Positions 15,752-24,978 of a stretch of 64,000 nucleotides of DNA are shown here, one piece after another. The notes under the pieces were generated by a model, which saw only the letters and a list, made by a program, of their open reading frames with translations, was not told where the DNA came from and made no database searches. This DNA is from Ancylobacter oerskovii. Lineage in GTDB: Bacteria; Pseudomonadota; Alphaproteobacteria; Rhizobiales; Xanthobacteraceae. Positions within the stretch are counted from its first letter, which is position 1; each line of letters begins with the position of its first letter. The translations under genes were made by a program, and so were the position numbers. Location of the stretch: the NCBI RefSeq assembly GCF_018390555.1, contig NZ_JAHBGB010000006.1, forward strand, positions 372,001-436,000. Reading direction: 5' to 3'.

Positions 15752-17938
15752 TTGAGGATGATCATGGCCGCGACCTTCCCGCGCGCCGGCGCCCGGCGCC
15801 GTCCGCTTTCCCGACGCTCCGCCCTCCTGGGCATCTCGCTGACCGCGCTGCTGGCCGCGACGCCGGCGCTGGCGCAACAGGCGGCCACCGCCGCTTCGGG
15901 AACCGCCGCGTCGGGTACGGGCGCGACGGCCGCCGCCACCGAGGCGGAGGCCCTGCCGACGGTGACGGTGCAGGGCGCCGATGGCCGGCTGGTCTCCGAT
16001 CCCTACTCCACCCCCTCGGCGGTCAGCACGGTCAACATGCTGAACAACCTCAACCAGTCGTCCCGCCTCGACACCGTGCTGCGCACCGTGCCCGGCACCT
16101 TCACCGAGCAGAGCACCTCGAATCCCGGCGTCGCCATCAATATTCGCGGCTTCCAGGGCTTCGGCCGGGTCAACATGATGATCGACGGCGTGCGGCAGAA
16201 CTTCCGCTTCGTCGGCCATGAGGCGTCGGGCTTCGCCTACGTCGACGAGCAGCTGCTGGCCGGCGTCGACATCGCCCGCGGCGCGGTCTCCACCGCCGGC
16301 GGCGCCGGCGCGCTGGCCGGCGCGGCGGACATGCGCACCCTCGGCGTCGACGACATCATCAAGCCCGGCAACCAGTGGGGCGCGATCGGCAACCTCACCT
16401 GGGGCAGCAACGGCCAGGGCTGGCAGGAAATGTTCGCCGGCGCCGCCAAGCTGAACGACCGCGTCTCGGTGGCGGTCGCCATCGCCAATTCCAGCCCGAC
16501 CAACTACGAGAACGGCGCCGGCCAGATGGTGCCCTATACGTGGCAGAACCTTTCTTCGGGCCTGTTGAAGAGCGACATCAAGCTCACCGACGACTCGACG
16601 CTGAAGCTCGGCGCGGTGTTCTACAACAACTTCTTCTACGCCAATTCGGCCGACCAGCAGATCACCAACAACACCTACACGGCGAAGTATCACTACGACC
16701 CGGACAGCGAGCTGATCGATTTCCGGTTCAACGCCTATTACAACGACCTGACGATGACCTACCTCAACACGCCGCGCACGACCTCGAATTCGCGCGGCCG
16801 CGTCATCGAGGACCAGGGCTGGGGCTTCGACACCTCCAACACCTCGAACTTCATGTGGGGCGAGGTCGCGGTCTCGACCATCAACGGGTTCGAGTATTTC
16901 TACGACGACGTCAGCGCCTCCAACAGCGTCAACCCCGCCAATTATGGCGGCGTCAATCCGGCGGGCACGAGCAGCGTCGGCGGCGTCTTCTCCGAGACCA
17001 CCTTCAGCTACAACATCGTCGATTTCATCCTCGGCCTGCGCTACGATTTCTACACGCTGGACGGCTCGGGCTATGAGAACCTGCCCGGCGGCGCGGTGCC
17101 GATCGGCCCGTGGGAGGTGAACGAGAGCGACGGTCGCTTCGACCCGAAGTTCACCCTGGCCATCAACCCCTATGATTGGCTCCAGCCCTATGTGACCTAT
17201 GCCGAGACCATGCGCGCGCCGACGGTGAGCGAGACCATGGTCGGCGGCGAGCATCCGGGCGGCGCCAACCAGTCCTATTCCGCCAACCCCTATCTGCAGC
17301 CGGAAATCTCGAAGGGCTGGGAGTTCGGCGTCAACATTCGCAAGGACGGCCTGTTCACCGCCAACGACCAGTTCCGCCTGAAGGCCGACTACTTCTCGAA
17401 CGACATCTCCAACTACATCGTCACCTGCCTGGGTGGCCGCTCCACCCAGACCTTCTTCTGCAATGTCGACGGCACCTCGCAGGTCAGCGGCGTCGAGCTG
17501 GAAGCGACCTACGACGCCCGCACCTTCTTCGCCTCGGCGAGCTTCACCCACAACGACAACGACCTGCCGCCGCAGACCCAGGGCTTCGGCACCAACCAGT
17601 ATTTGCCGGACAACATCTTCTCGATGACCGCCGGCCTGCGCTTCCTCGACGAGAAGCTGACCATCGGCGGGCGCTACTCCTTCTACTCGCAGTCGACGCT
17701 GATCGGCTTCAACCCGACGTTCACCGGCGCCGCGATCAGTTCCACGCCCTCGCCGAGCTACAACCTGTTCGACCTGTTCGGCAGCTACCAGATCAACGAC
17801 AGGCTGACCTTCCGCGTCGACGCCACCAACCTGTTCGACGAGGACTACACCCCCGCGCTCTCGGTCAACCCGACCGGCTTCACCGGCAACACCGGCGAGG
17901 GTCGCACCGTGCTGATGAGCCTGCGCGCGCATTTCTGA
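15752..17938 (+). CDS. hmuR: TonB-dependent haem/haemoglobin receptor HmuR
   Basis: 728 residues with a signal peptide (about 1-41, ending PALAQ). The plug domain starts near residue 85 (NMLNNLNQSSRLDTVLRT and NIRGFQGFGRVNMMIDGVRQ). The long beta-barrel ends in the canonical final strand with C-terminal Phe (VLMSLRAHF). It lies divergently to hmuTUV and upstream of a haem monooxygenase gene, which identifies the substrate as haem rather than a siderophore. It spans the outer membrane and is energised by TonB-ExbBD, which is not encoded here. Confidence 0.92.
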   Translation: MRMIMAATFPRAGARRRPLSRRSALLGISLTALLAATPALAQQAATAASGTAASGTGATAAATEAEALPTVTVQGADGRLVSDPYSTPSAVSTVNMLNNLNQSSRLDTVLRTVPGTFTEQSTSNPGVAINIRGFQGFGRVNMMIDGVRQNFRFVGHEASGFAYVDEQLLAGVDIARGAVSTAGGAGALAGAADMRTLGVDDIIKPGNQWGAIGNLTWGSNGQGWQEMFAGAAKLNDRVSVAVAIANSSPTNYENGAGQMVPYTWQNLSSGLLKSDIKLTDDSTLKLGAVFYNNFFYANSADQQITNNTYTAKYHYDPDSELIDFRFNAYYNDLTMTYLNTPRTTSNSRGRVIEDQGWGFDTSNTSNFMWGEVAVSTINGFEYFYDDVSASNSVNPANYGGVNPAGTSSVGGVFSETTFSYNIVDFILGLRYDFYTLDGSGYENLPGGAVPIGPWEVNESDGRFDPKFTLAINPYDWLQPYVTYAETMRAPTVSETMVGGEHPGGANQSYSANPYLQPEISKGWEFGVNIRKDGLFTANDQFRLKADYFSNDISNYIVTCLGGRSTQTFFCNVDGTSQVSGVELEATYDARTFFASASFTHNDNDLPPQTQGFGTNQYLPDNIFSMTAGLRFLDEKLTIGGRYSFYSQSTLIGFNPTFTGAAISSTPSPSYNLFDLFGSYQINDRLTFRVDATNLFDEDYTPALSVNPTGFTGNTGEGRTVLMSLRAHF

Positions 17939-17962
17939 GCCGCGCGCCGGTTTCCTTCTCTC

Positions 17963-17988
17963 GATGCCGGACGCTATCGTCCGGCATC
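17963..17988 (+). terminator. Hairpin between hmuR and the haem monooxygenase gene
   Basis: A perfect 10-bp stem GATGCCGGAC/GTCCGGCATC with 6-base loop GCTATC lies in the 77-bp gap. No U-run follows, so it may be a partial terminator or an mRNA-processing/stability element that reduces downstream expression rather than a full stop. Confidence 0.55.
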
Positions 17989-18015
17989 ACCCATCCGACG
18001 AATGAGGGACATTCC

Positions 18016-18342
18016 ATGTTTATCGCCATGAACCGCTTCAAGGTGCAGCTCGGCTCGGAGGCCGAATTCGAGCGCGTCTGGCGCGAGCGCGACAGCCACC
18101 TCTCCACCGTGCCGGGCTTCAAGAAGTTCGACCTGCTGCGCGGCCCGCAGCGCGACGACCACACGCTCTACGCCTCGCATACCATCTGGGGCAGCCGCGC
18201 CGATTTCGAGGCCTGGACCAAGTCTGAGGCCTTCCGCGCCGCCCACAGGAATGCCGGTGGCAACAAGCCGCTCTATCTCGGCCATCCCGAGGTGGAGCTG
18301 TTCGAGGCGGTCGATCTCGGCCGCTCCGAAAAGGCCGCCTGA
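18016..18342 (+). CDS. hmuQ: IsdG/HmoA-type haem-degrading monooxygenase
   Basis: 108 residues, one antibiotic-biosynthesis-monooxygenase (dimeric alpha-beta barrel) domain. FIAMNRFKVQLGSEAEFERVW at the N-terminus, then WRERDSHLSTVPGFKKFDLL and TIWGSRADFEAWTKSEAFR, as in HmoA and the rhizobial HmuQ/HmuD haem oxygenases. It probably opens imported haem in the cytoplasm and releases iron. It follows the receptor gene by 77 bases in the same direction. The symbol follows the Bradyrhizobium naming and is by analogy. Confidence 0.8.
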   Translation: MFIAMNRFKVQLGSEAEFERVWRERDSHLSTVPGFKKFDLLRGPQRDDHTLYASHTIWGSRADFEAWTKSEAFRAAHRNAGGNKPLYLGHPEVELFEAVDLGRSEKAA

Positions 18343-18483
18343 CGGCGCTTCATCCGACCGTCCGACACCTCACGCCGGGCCCGCCCTGCGCCCTGCGCGC
18401 GGCGGCCCGGCATCTTCGTGAGTTGACGCCGGACCGCGCCTCGATTAACGGCTCGCGCTTGCTTTGAAACCGAGCCCGACATC

Positions 18484-19842
18484 ATGGCCGATCTCGCGTC
18501 GATCGACGCCCCGCACAGCCCCGCCGGCGAGGCGCCGCGCATCTCCTTCGTCTCGCTGGGCTGCCCCAAGGCGCTCGTCGATTCCGAGCGCATCGTCACG
18601 CGCCTGCGCGCCGAGGGCTACGAGCTCTCGCGCAAGCATGAGGGTGCCGACCTCGTCATCGTCAACACCTGCGGCTTTCTCGACAGCGCCAAGGCCGAGA
18701 GCCTCGCCGCCATCGGCGACGCGCTGAAGGAGAATGGCAAGGTCATCGTCACCGGCTGCATGGGCGCCGAGCCCGAGCAGATCCGCGGCGTGCATCCCGG
18801 CGTGCTCGCCGTCACCGGCCCGCAGCAATATGAGAGCGTTGTCGAGGCGGTGCATGCCGCGGTGCCCCCTCGCCACGATCCCTTCATCGACCTCGTGCCG
18901 CCGCAGGGGGTGAAGCTCACCCCGCGCCACTACGCTTATCTCAAGATTTCAGAGGGTTGCAACAATCGCTGCACCTTCTGCATCATCCCCAAGCTGCGCG
19001 GCGACCTGGTCAGCCGGCCGGCCGGCGAGGTGCTGCGCGAGGCCGAAAAGCTGGTCGCCGCCGGGGTGAAGGAGCTGCTGGTCATCTCGCAGGACACCTC
19101 GGCCTATGGCGTCGACCTGAAATATGCCGAGAGCCAGTGGAAGGACCGGCAGGTTCGCGCCCGCTTCCTCGACCTGTCGCGCGAGCTGGGCTCGCTCGGC
19201 GCCTGGGTGCGCATGCACTATGTCTATCCCTATCCGCATGTCGACGAGGTGATCGGGCTGATGGCGGAAGGCGTGATCCTTCCCTATCTCGACATCCCCT
19301 TCCAGCACGCCTCGCCGACGGTGCTGAAGCGCATGAAGCGCCCGGCGGCGCAGGAAAAGACGCTGGCGCGCGTGCAGGCCTGGCGCGCCGCCTGCCCGGA
19401 CCTCACTTTGCGCTCCACCTTCATCGTCGGCTTCCCCGGCGAGACCGAGGCGGAGTTCGAGGAGCTGATCGCCTTCCTGGAAGAGGCGGAGCTCGACCGC
19501 GTCGGCTGCTTCAAATACGAGCCGGTGGCGGGCGCCCCGGCCAACGATCTCGGCGAAGCGATCCCCGACGAGGTGAAGCAGGAGCGCTGGAACCGCTTCA
19601 TGGAGGTGCAGCAGCGCGTCTCCGCCCGCCGGCTGAAGAAGAAGGTCGGCACCCGCCAGCAGGTGATCATCGATTCCGTCGGCCCCACGGTAGCGGTCGG
19701 CCGCTCCAAGGCGGATGCGCCGGAGATCGACGGCGTGGTGCATGTCGCCTCGCGCCGGCCGCTGCGCGTCGGCGAGATCGCCACGGTGAAGATCGAGCGT
19801 GCCGACGCCTACGACCTGCACGGCACCGCGGTGGGGTTCTGA
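18484..19842 (+). CDS. rimO: Ribosomal protein S12 methylthiotransferase RimO
   Basis: 452 residues. The N-terminal UPF0004 domain starts [16 protein letters not shown] and has NTCGFLDSA and TGCMGAE, supplying three auxiliary-cluster cysteines. The radical SAM motif CNNRCTFC has C159, C163 and C166, and a TRAM domain sits at the end. The [10 protein letters not shown] signature distinguishes RimO from MiaB. It modifies Asp88/89 of ribosomal protein S12 using two [4Fe-4S] clusters and SAM. It stands alone between the haem genes and a repeat-rich gap. Confidence 0.96.
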   Translation: MADLASIDAPHSPAGEAPRISFVSLGCPKALVDSERIVTRLRAEGYELSRKHEGADLVIVNTCGFLDSAKAESLAAIGDALKENGKVIVTGCMGAEPEQIRGVHPGVLAVTGPQQYESVVEAVHAAVPPRHDPFIDLVPPQGVKLTPRHYAYLKISEGCNNRCTFCIIPKLRGDLVSRPAGEVLREAEKLVAAGVKELLVISQDTSAYGVDLKYAESQWKDRQVRARFLDLSRELGSLGAWVRMHYVYPYPHVDEVIGLMAEGVILPYLDIPFQHASPTVLKRMKRPAAQEKTLARVQAWRAACPDLTLRSTFIVGFPGETEAEFEELIAFLEEAELDRVGCFKYEPVAGAPANDLGEAIPDEVKQERWNRFMEVQQRVSARRLKKKVGTRQQVIIDSVGPTVAVGRSKADAPEIDGVVHVASRRPLRVGEIATVKIERADAYDLHGTAVGF

Positions 19843-19911
19843 GGGCGGGCGGCAGTTTCCCCGCCGCTGCGCCCGGAGCGCAGCATCTGTCTCTGCGTCC
19901 ATCTCGAGCGG

Positions 19912-19951
19912 CCTCATCCTGAGGTGCGAGCACAGCGAGCCTCGAAGGATG
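19912..19951 (+). repeat. Dispersed palindromic repeat, copy A
   Basis: 40-bp unit reading CCTCATCCTGAGGTGCGAGC then a CAGCGAGCCTCGAAGGATG end. The flanks (CTCGAGCGG before, CGCTCAAGCGC after) are shared with copy C. Confidence 0.85.
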
Positions 19952-19975
19952 CCCGCTCAAGCGCGCCCGCATAAG

Positions 19976-20020
19976 CATTCTTCGAGGCCCGGCTGACGCC
20001 GGGCACCTTAAGGATGAGGG
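19976..20020 (-). repeat. Dispersed palindromic repeat, copy B (inverted, diverged)
   Basis: Reverse-orientation copy (TTCGAGGCCC ... CACCTTAAGGATGAGG) facing copy A 24 bases away; the centre differs (GGCTGACGCCGGGCACC). Confidence 0.75.
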
Positions 20021-20091
20021 TGCTCTTGCGAGACGGCGACGCTACCTTACTGCCCCGGGACGAGCCCCTGTCTCCCATCCACCTCGAGCGG

Positions 20092-20131
20092 CCTCATCCT
20101 GAGGTGCGAGCGCAGCGAGCCTCGAAGGATG
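20092..20131 (+). repeat. Dispersed palindromic repeat, copy C
   Basis: Same orientation as copy A and nearly identical over about 65 bases including flanks, so the segment between looks like a local duplication. Together the three copies fill the 400-bp gap between rimO and the DUF4239 gene. Confidence 0.85.
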
Positions 20132-20242
20132 CTCGCTCAAGCGCACCCGGCCGATCCCGGAGGACGAGCAGGAAACAAGGGAATGACCGCCAAGGGGAAT
20201 GGCGGGCAAGACTGCGCCACCGCGCGGTGTCGACCCCGCCCC

Positions 20243-21010
20243 CTATTCCAGGATCCGCCGCAGATCCTCGGAGGGGATGATGCTCTCGTCCACCGTCGGC
20301 CAGGCGAGCCCGACCGTGTAGGCCAGCGTCACCGAGAAGGCGATCGAGAAGGTCGCCAGCGCCAGCCGCAGCTGCGGCCGCCGGCCGACATGCAGCGCCG
20401 CCAGCCCGACCTGCGACAGCACGCCGAGCAGCAGCACCACCAGCCAGCGATGCGGCGCCAGGTCGGCATGCAGGATGAAGTAGCGGTCGGTCCGCAGCCG
20501 CCGCAGCTCGGTCTGGCCGGCGAGCAGCGCGCTGCGCACATGGCTCGCCACCGTATTGTCCGCCTCGGCGACCGCCACGGTAGAGACCAGCGTGTCGAAG
20601 GCCTGTGATACTTCCGGCTGCGGATAGACCCAGCCCTCGTCCCATTCATAGTGCGAGAGGGCCCGCGCATAGGCGCTGACCGCCTCGTCGATATTGGCGC
20701 AGGTCGGGCCGCAGACCCGTGCGGTATCCAGCATGGCGTCGAGCTTCTGCACCTCCTGCAGCACCGTCTGGGCGTAGCGGGTCTCGCGGTTCCAGATGTC
20801 GCTCACCATGAAGGCGAGGAACAGCGCGAAAGGCAGCGTCAGCGCCGGCAGGTAGGAGGTCTGCAGGTCGCGCGGATCGAAGATCGCGATCACCCGCGGA
20901 TGCATCGCCCCCCAGTAGCACAGCAGGCCGGTGGCGAGCGGAATGGCGCCGATCGCCGCGACGAACCACGCGAAATAATCGTCGATGAACAGGTCCAGCA
21001 GCGGCATCAT
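20243..21010 (-). CDS. DUF4239 (bestrophin-like) membrane protein
   Basis: 255 residues with four hydrophobic segments: two near the N-terminus (about 10-35 and 50-70), and two near 185-205 and 215-235. The middle soluble region contains EVQKLDAMLDTARVCGPTC and YVYP-like segments typical of DUF4239 proteins, which resemble bestrophin channels in topology. It is the last gene of the minus-strand importer/amidohydrolase run, 29 bases after the M20 gene. Function unknown. Confidence 0.7.
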   Translation of the reverse strand: MMPLLDLFIDDYFAWFVAAIGAIPLATGLLCYWGAMHPRVIAIFDPRDLQTSYLPALTLPFALFLAFMVSDIWNRETRYAQTVLQEVQKLDAMLDTARVCGPTCANIDEAVSAYARALSHYEWDEGWVYPQPEVSQAFDTLVSTVAVAEADNTVASHVRSALLAGQTELRRLRTDRYFILHADLAPHRWLVVLLLGVLSQVGLAALHVGRRPQLRLALATFSIAFSVTLAYTVGLAWPTVDESIIPSEDLRRILE

Positions 21011-21039
21011 CGGCCGTCTCGTCTATCCGCCACGCCCGC

Positions 21040-22269
21040 CTATGCCTTCAGGAGGTCGCGCAGCGCGCCCTCGACGATCCGCGTCGCCTTGTCGAGGTCG
21101 GAGATGCGGACATGCTCGTCGGCGGCATGGGCGTTGGCTTCGAGGATGGAGCGCGGCCCGGCGCCGTAGAGCACGGTCGGCACCCCGGCGGCGGTGTAGT
21201 GGCGCGCATCGGTATAGAGCGGGACGGCAGTCGCCGGCGCCACCTCGCCCAGCACCGCGCTCGCGTGCTTCTGGATGGTGTCGACCAGCCGCTCGGTGCC
21301 CGGCAAGGTGCGCAGCGGCTCGGCGAGAATGATGCGCCGGCACTCGATGTCGATGCCGTCCCAGCCGGCCACCGCCTGTTCCACCAGCGCGGTGAGCCCG
21401 GCCTCGACCTCCTCGCCGTTCTCCTCCGGCGTGAGCCGCCGGTCGACGCGCAGGGTGATGCGGTCCGGCACCACATTGGTGTTGATGCCGCCGGAGATCA
21501 GGCCGACGGTGATCTTCGGCGAGCCGATGCCCGGCGTGGCGCTCACGATGCCGTAGAGGCGGCGGCGCTCGCCATAGATGGCGGTGAGGATGGCGGTGGC
21601 GGCCTCCAGCGCGTCGGCGCCGGTCTCCGGCATGGCGGCATGCGCCTGCTTGCCCCGCACCACGATCTCGAGATGCAGCGCGCCGTTATGCGCCACCACC
21701 ACCGCATAGGAGAAGCCGGCGGAGATCGCGTAGTCGGGCTGCGAGATCCCCTGCCCCAGCAGCCATTTCGGCCCGACGAAGCCGCCAGCCTCCTCGTCAT
21801 AGGTCAGATGCAGCTCGACCGTGCCGTCGAGTCCCTCGGGACGCTGCTTCAGGGCGAGCAGCGCGAAGGCGTAAGTGGCGAAGTCCGATTTCGACACCGC
21901 CGCGCCGCGCCCGTAGATCGCGCCGCTTTTCTCCTCCCCGCCATAGGGATCGAAGGTCCAGCCCTCGCCGGGCGGCACCACGTCGCCATGGGCGTTGAGC
22001 GCGATGACCGGCCCCTTCGCCTCGCCGAAGCGCTCGCGCACCACGAGATTGACCACCGACTTCATGCCGTAGCTCTTCACGAAGGGCTCCGGCACCGGGT
22101 GGCGCTCGACGATGAAGCCGAGTTCCTCCAGCAACTGCCCGGTCACCTCGGCATGCACCGCGCAGTCGCCGGGCGGGTTGTCGCTCGGCACGCGGACCAG
22201 CGCCTTGAGGAACGCCACCTCGCGGGCGAGGCGCCCCTCGGTGTCGGCGGCAGGGTTGTCCTGGCTCAC
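21040..22269 (-). CDS. M20 family metallopeptidase (ArgE/DapE-like)
   Basis: 409 residues from GTG 22269; its first bases overlap the stop of the upstream amidohydrolase (GTGA), so the start is decided by coupling. Zinc ligands: ALNAHGDVVPPGEGW (His and the neighbouring Asp), GRGAAVSKSD bridging Asp region, LTYDEEAGG Glu pair, with a dimerisation domain around HNGALHLEIVVRGKQAHAAMPE. It hydrolyses an amide bond in an N-acylated amino acid or dipeptide-like substrate in the cytoplasm. The context (purine-type importer, carbamoyl hydrolase) suggests a nitrogen-scavenging role. Confidence 0.85.
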   Translation of the reverse strand: MSQDNPAADTEGRLAREVAFLKALVRVPSDNPPGDCAVHAEVTGQLLEELGFIVERHPVPEPFVKSYGMKSVVNLVVRERFGEAKGPVIALNAHGDVVPPGEGWTFDPYGGEEKSGAIYGRGAAVSKSDFATYAFALLALKQRPEGLDGTVELHLTYDEEAGGFVGPKWLLGQGISQPDYAISAGFSYAVVVAHNGALHLEIVVRGKQAHAAMPETGADALEAATAILTAIYGERRRLYGIVSATPGIGSPKITVGLISGGINTNVVPDRITLRVDRRLTPEENGEEVEAGLTALVEQAVAGWDGIDIECRRIILAEPLRTLPGTERLVDTIQKHASAVLGEVAPATAVPLYTDARHYTAAGVPTVLYGAGPRSILEANAHAADEHVRISDLDKATRIVEGALRDLLKA

Positions 22270-23546
22270 TGGTCGGCTCCATTGGGACTGCTGGCCAATT
22301 GGGGCAGTGCGAAGCGTTCGATGAAACGCACCAGCGCCGCCACCGCAAGCCCGATATCCTCGGGCGCCGCATATTCCGCGGGATTGTGGCTGATGCCGCC
22401 GCGACAGCGCACGAACAGCATGCCGATCGGACAAAGCTGCGACATCGCCTGCCCGTCATGGCCGGCGCCGGACGGCAGGGTGGGCGCGCGGTGGCCGAGA
22501 TCGGCAGCCGCGTTGCGCAGCCTCAGCTGCAGGTCGCGGTAGCAGGGCACGGTGCCGACCTCGTGGAAGGCTGAGATCACCACGCCCAGCCCGCGCGCAT
22601 CGGCGATGCGGTGCGCCTCGCGCTCGAACTCGGTCAGCGCCTCGCGCCGCGAGAGGTCGGAGCCGGACCGCAGGTCGAGGGTGAAGACCACCCGCGACGG
22701 GATGACGTTGACCGAGCCGGGCTCGACATGCAGCCGTCCCACCGTGGCGACCATGCCGTGGCGGTCGGCGCGGGCGATCTTCTCGGCGACCAGCGCCATC
22801 TCGGCGGCACCGGCGAAGGCATCGCGGCGCATGCGCATCGGCACGGTGCCGGCATGCCCGGCTTCGCCGGTGACGGTGATCGACAGCCGCGAGGCGCCGG
22901 CGATCCCCGAGACGATGCCGAGCGGCTGGCCCTCGGCTTCCAGCACCGGCCCCTGCTCGATATGCGCCTCGATATAGGCGATGGTCTTTTCGGGATCGTA
23001 GGCGGCGGCCGGTATGTGGGCCGGGTCCTTGCCATAGGCGCGGATCGCCGCCTCGAGCGAGATGCCGTCGGCGTCGCGGGCCCCGAGCCAGGACGGCAGG
23101 AAATGCCCGGCGACGGCGGCCGAGGACGACAGCGTGGTCGGGAAGCGCGTGCCCTCCTCGTCGCCGAAGGCCAGCACGTCGATGCCGTAGGGACGGATCA
23201 CCCCCGCCTTGATCACCGCTTCGAGCGCCAATATGCCGGCCACCACGCCCATGGTGCCGTCATATTTGCCGGCCTGGGCGACGGTATCGATATGCGAGCC
23301 GATCAACAGCCGCGGCGCGTCCGCGCCGGCCGGATGCCAATGGCCGCGCACGGTGCCCAGCGCATCCTCGGAGACGTCGAGCCCGGCCTCGCGCATGAAG
23401 CCGGCCACCAGATCGGCCGCGCGGCGATGTTCCGGGGTGAGGAAGAACCGGGTGAGGCCGGCCTCGCCCTGCGAGACGGCGCCGAGCGCCTCCAGCATCG
23501 CCGTCGCCCGCGCGCCCGTCGCGGCGATGTCCACCGGTATCGTCAT
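22266..23546 (-). CDS. Zn-dependent hydantoinase/carbamoylase family amidohydrolase (allantoate amidohydrolase-like)
   Basis: 426 residues from ATG 23546; the longer frame upstream is proline/arginine-rich junk. Binuclear metal site: LLIGSHIDTVAQAGKYDGTMGV (His, Asp), GDEEGTRF (Glu pair), later His in AHIEQGPVLEAEGQ and GHDGQAM. This is the family that cleaves allantoate, N-carbamoyl-beta-alanine, ureidoglycine or N-carbamoyl amino acids. With the BMP importer upstream it probably degrades an imported purine or pyrimidine derivative. The exact substrate cannot be decided from sequence. Confidence 0.85.
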   Translation of the reverse strand: MTIPVDIAATGARATAMLEALGAVSQGEAGLTRFFLTPEHRRAADLVAGFMREAGLDVSEDALGTVRGHWHPAGADAPRLLIGSHIDTVAQAGKYDGTMGVVAGILALEAVIKAGVIRPYGIDVLAFGDEEGTRFPTTLSSSAAVAGHFLPSWLGARDADGISLEAAIRAYGKDPAHIPAAAYDPEKTIAYIEAHIEQGPVLEAEGQPLGIVSGIAGASRLSITVTGEAGHAGTVPMRMRRDAFAGAAEMALVAEKIARADRHGMVATVGRLHVEPGSVNVIPSRVVFTLDLRSGSDLSRREALTEFEREAHRIADARGLGVVISAFHEVGTVPCYRDLQLRLRNAAADLGHRAPTLPSGAGHDGQAMSQLCPIGMLFVRCRGGISHNPAEYAAPEDIGLAVAALVRFIERFALPQLASSPNGADQ

Positions 23547-23780
23547 GCCTGCGTCGCCGCTCCCGTTTCCGCCCGGGCCCCAGGTCGGGTCCGGCACGGC
23601 ATCCCCCGGCGCCTTCGCATATGGAGGTGGCTTTGGCAATCGCCGCGCCGCCGGGGTCGCGGCGCCCCCTCCCCGGTGTCGTATCCGGGCCTGCCGCTGT
23701 CGCGCGGCTCCCGCCCGCCGGCGAAAATCCCCGGGGGCGAGCCCGGGGATCACGCGGCGCCGGGCTTCAGGCCGCGGGCG

Positions 23781-24866
23781 TCACTGGCCGGGCACCTTGT
23801 CGTCGATGCCCTTCACGTACCAGTTGAGCGACAGGATGTCCTTGTCCGACATCACCTCGCCCTCCTTCACCATCAGCGTGCCGTCCTGCTTGTAGACCGG
23901 GCCCTTGAAGGGGTGCAGCGCGCCGGACTTGATCGCCGCCTCGGTCTCCTCGGCCATCCTCTTCACGTCGTCGGGCATGTTGGTGTAGTCAGCCATGTGC
24001 ACGACGCCTTCCTTCAGCCCGTCCCAGGTATCGGTCGAGCTCCACTTGCCGTCGAGTTGCTCCTGCACCCGCTGGACATAATAGGGCGCCCAGTCGTCGA
24101 CGATGGCGGTCAGCTGCGCCTTGGGGCCGAACTGGATCATGTCCGAGGACTGGCCGAACGCCTTGACGCCGCGCTGCTCGGCGGCCTGCATCGCGGCCGG
24201 GCTGTCGGTGTGCTGGGCGATGATGTCGGCGCCCTGGTCGATCAGCGCCTTGGCGGCGTCGGCTTCCTTGGCCGGGTCGAACCAGGAATTCACCCACACG
24301 ATCTTCACCTTCATGTCCGGCTTCACCGATTGGGCGCCGAGCATGAAGGAATCGATGCCGGAGATCACTTCCGGGATCGGGAAGGACGCGATGTAGCCGA
24401 CGGTGCCGGCCTTCGACATCTTGGCGGCGATCTGGCCGAGGATGTAGCGGCCCTCGTGGAACTTGGCGTTGTAGGTCGCGACGTTGGCGGCCCGCTTGTA
24501 GCCGGTGGCGTGCTCGAAATGCACGTTGGGGAAGCGCTTGGCGACCTTCAGCGTCGGCTCCATGAAGCCGAAGGAGGTGGTGAAGATCAGCTTGTTGCCG
24601 GCGCGGGCCAGCTGCTCGATGACGCGCTCGGCGTCCGGGCCTTCCTGCACGTTCTCGACGAAGGTGGTCTCGACCTTGTCGCCGAACGCCTTCTCCACCG
24701 CCTTGCGGCCCTGGTCGTGCTGGTAGCTGTAGCCGAAATCGCCGACCGGGCCGACATAGACCCACGCCGCCTTCAGCTTCTCGGCGGCGGAAGCCGGCAG
24801 CGCGCCGGCGCCGGCCAGCGCCGCACCGGCGGCGAGGCCCAGCGCCAATGAGAGAATCTTCCGCAT
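23781..24866 (-). CDS. BMP family ABC transporter substrate-binding protein
   Basis: 361 residues with a signal peptide ending near ASAAEK (about 28) and no lipobox Cys, so a soluble periplasmic protein. WVYVGPVGDFGYSYQHDQGRKAVEK, the GYKRAANVATYNAKFHEGRYILGQIAAKMS block and SFPIPEVISGIDSF are hallmarks of the BMP (PnrA-like) family that binds nucleosides or purines. It is encoded behind two permease genes and an ATPase gene as in nucleoside importers, and before the amidohydrolase genes. Confidence 0.93.
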   Translation of the reverse strand: MRKILSLALGLAAGAALAGAGALPASAAEKLKAAWVYVGPVGDFGYSYQHDQGRKAVEKAFGDKVETTFVENVQEGPDAERVIEQLARAGNKLIFTTSFGFMEPTLKVAKRFPNVHFEHATGYKRAANVATYNAKFHEGRYILGQIAAKMSKAGTVGYIASFPIPEVISGIDSFMLGAQSVKPDMKVKIVWVNSWFDPAKEADAAKALIDQGADIIAQHTDSPAAMQAAEQRGVKAFGQSSDMIQFGPKAQLTAIVDDWAPYYVQRVQEQLDGKWSSTDTWDGLKEGVVHMADYTNMPDDVKRMAEETEAAIKSGALHPFKGPVYKQDGTLMVKEGEVMSDKDILSLNWYVKGIDDKVPGQ

Positions 24867-24978
24867 GAACGTCTCCGCTCTTCCTGTCCGTGGCGGCCGC
24901 TTGGATGTCCGCCCCGGCGTGGCCGTCGCCGCCGGGACATGAGGCCGCCTGCGCGGCCGGAGGGGATCGTCCCGGCGC

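Noticed and set aside
15566-17932. 788-codon minus-strand frame
   Set aside because: Antisense to hmuR, with repetitive Val/Gly/Ala/Glu composition and no recognisable domain.
19912-20131. Possible CRISPR array
   Set aside because: Only three copies, mixed orientation, unequal spacing, and the same unit is scattered in other gaps; it is a dispersed palindromic repeat.
22611-24851. 746-codon plus-strand frame
   Set aside because: Antisense to the amidohydrolase and BMP protein genes.
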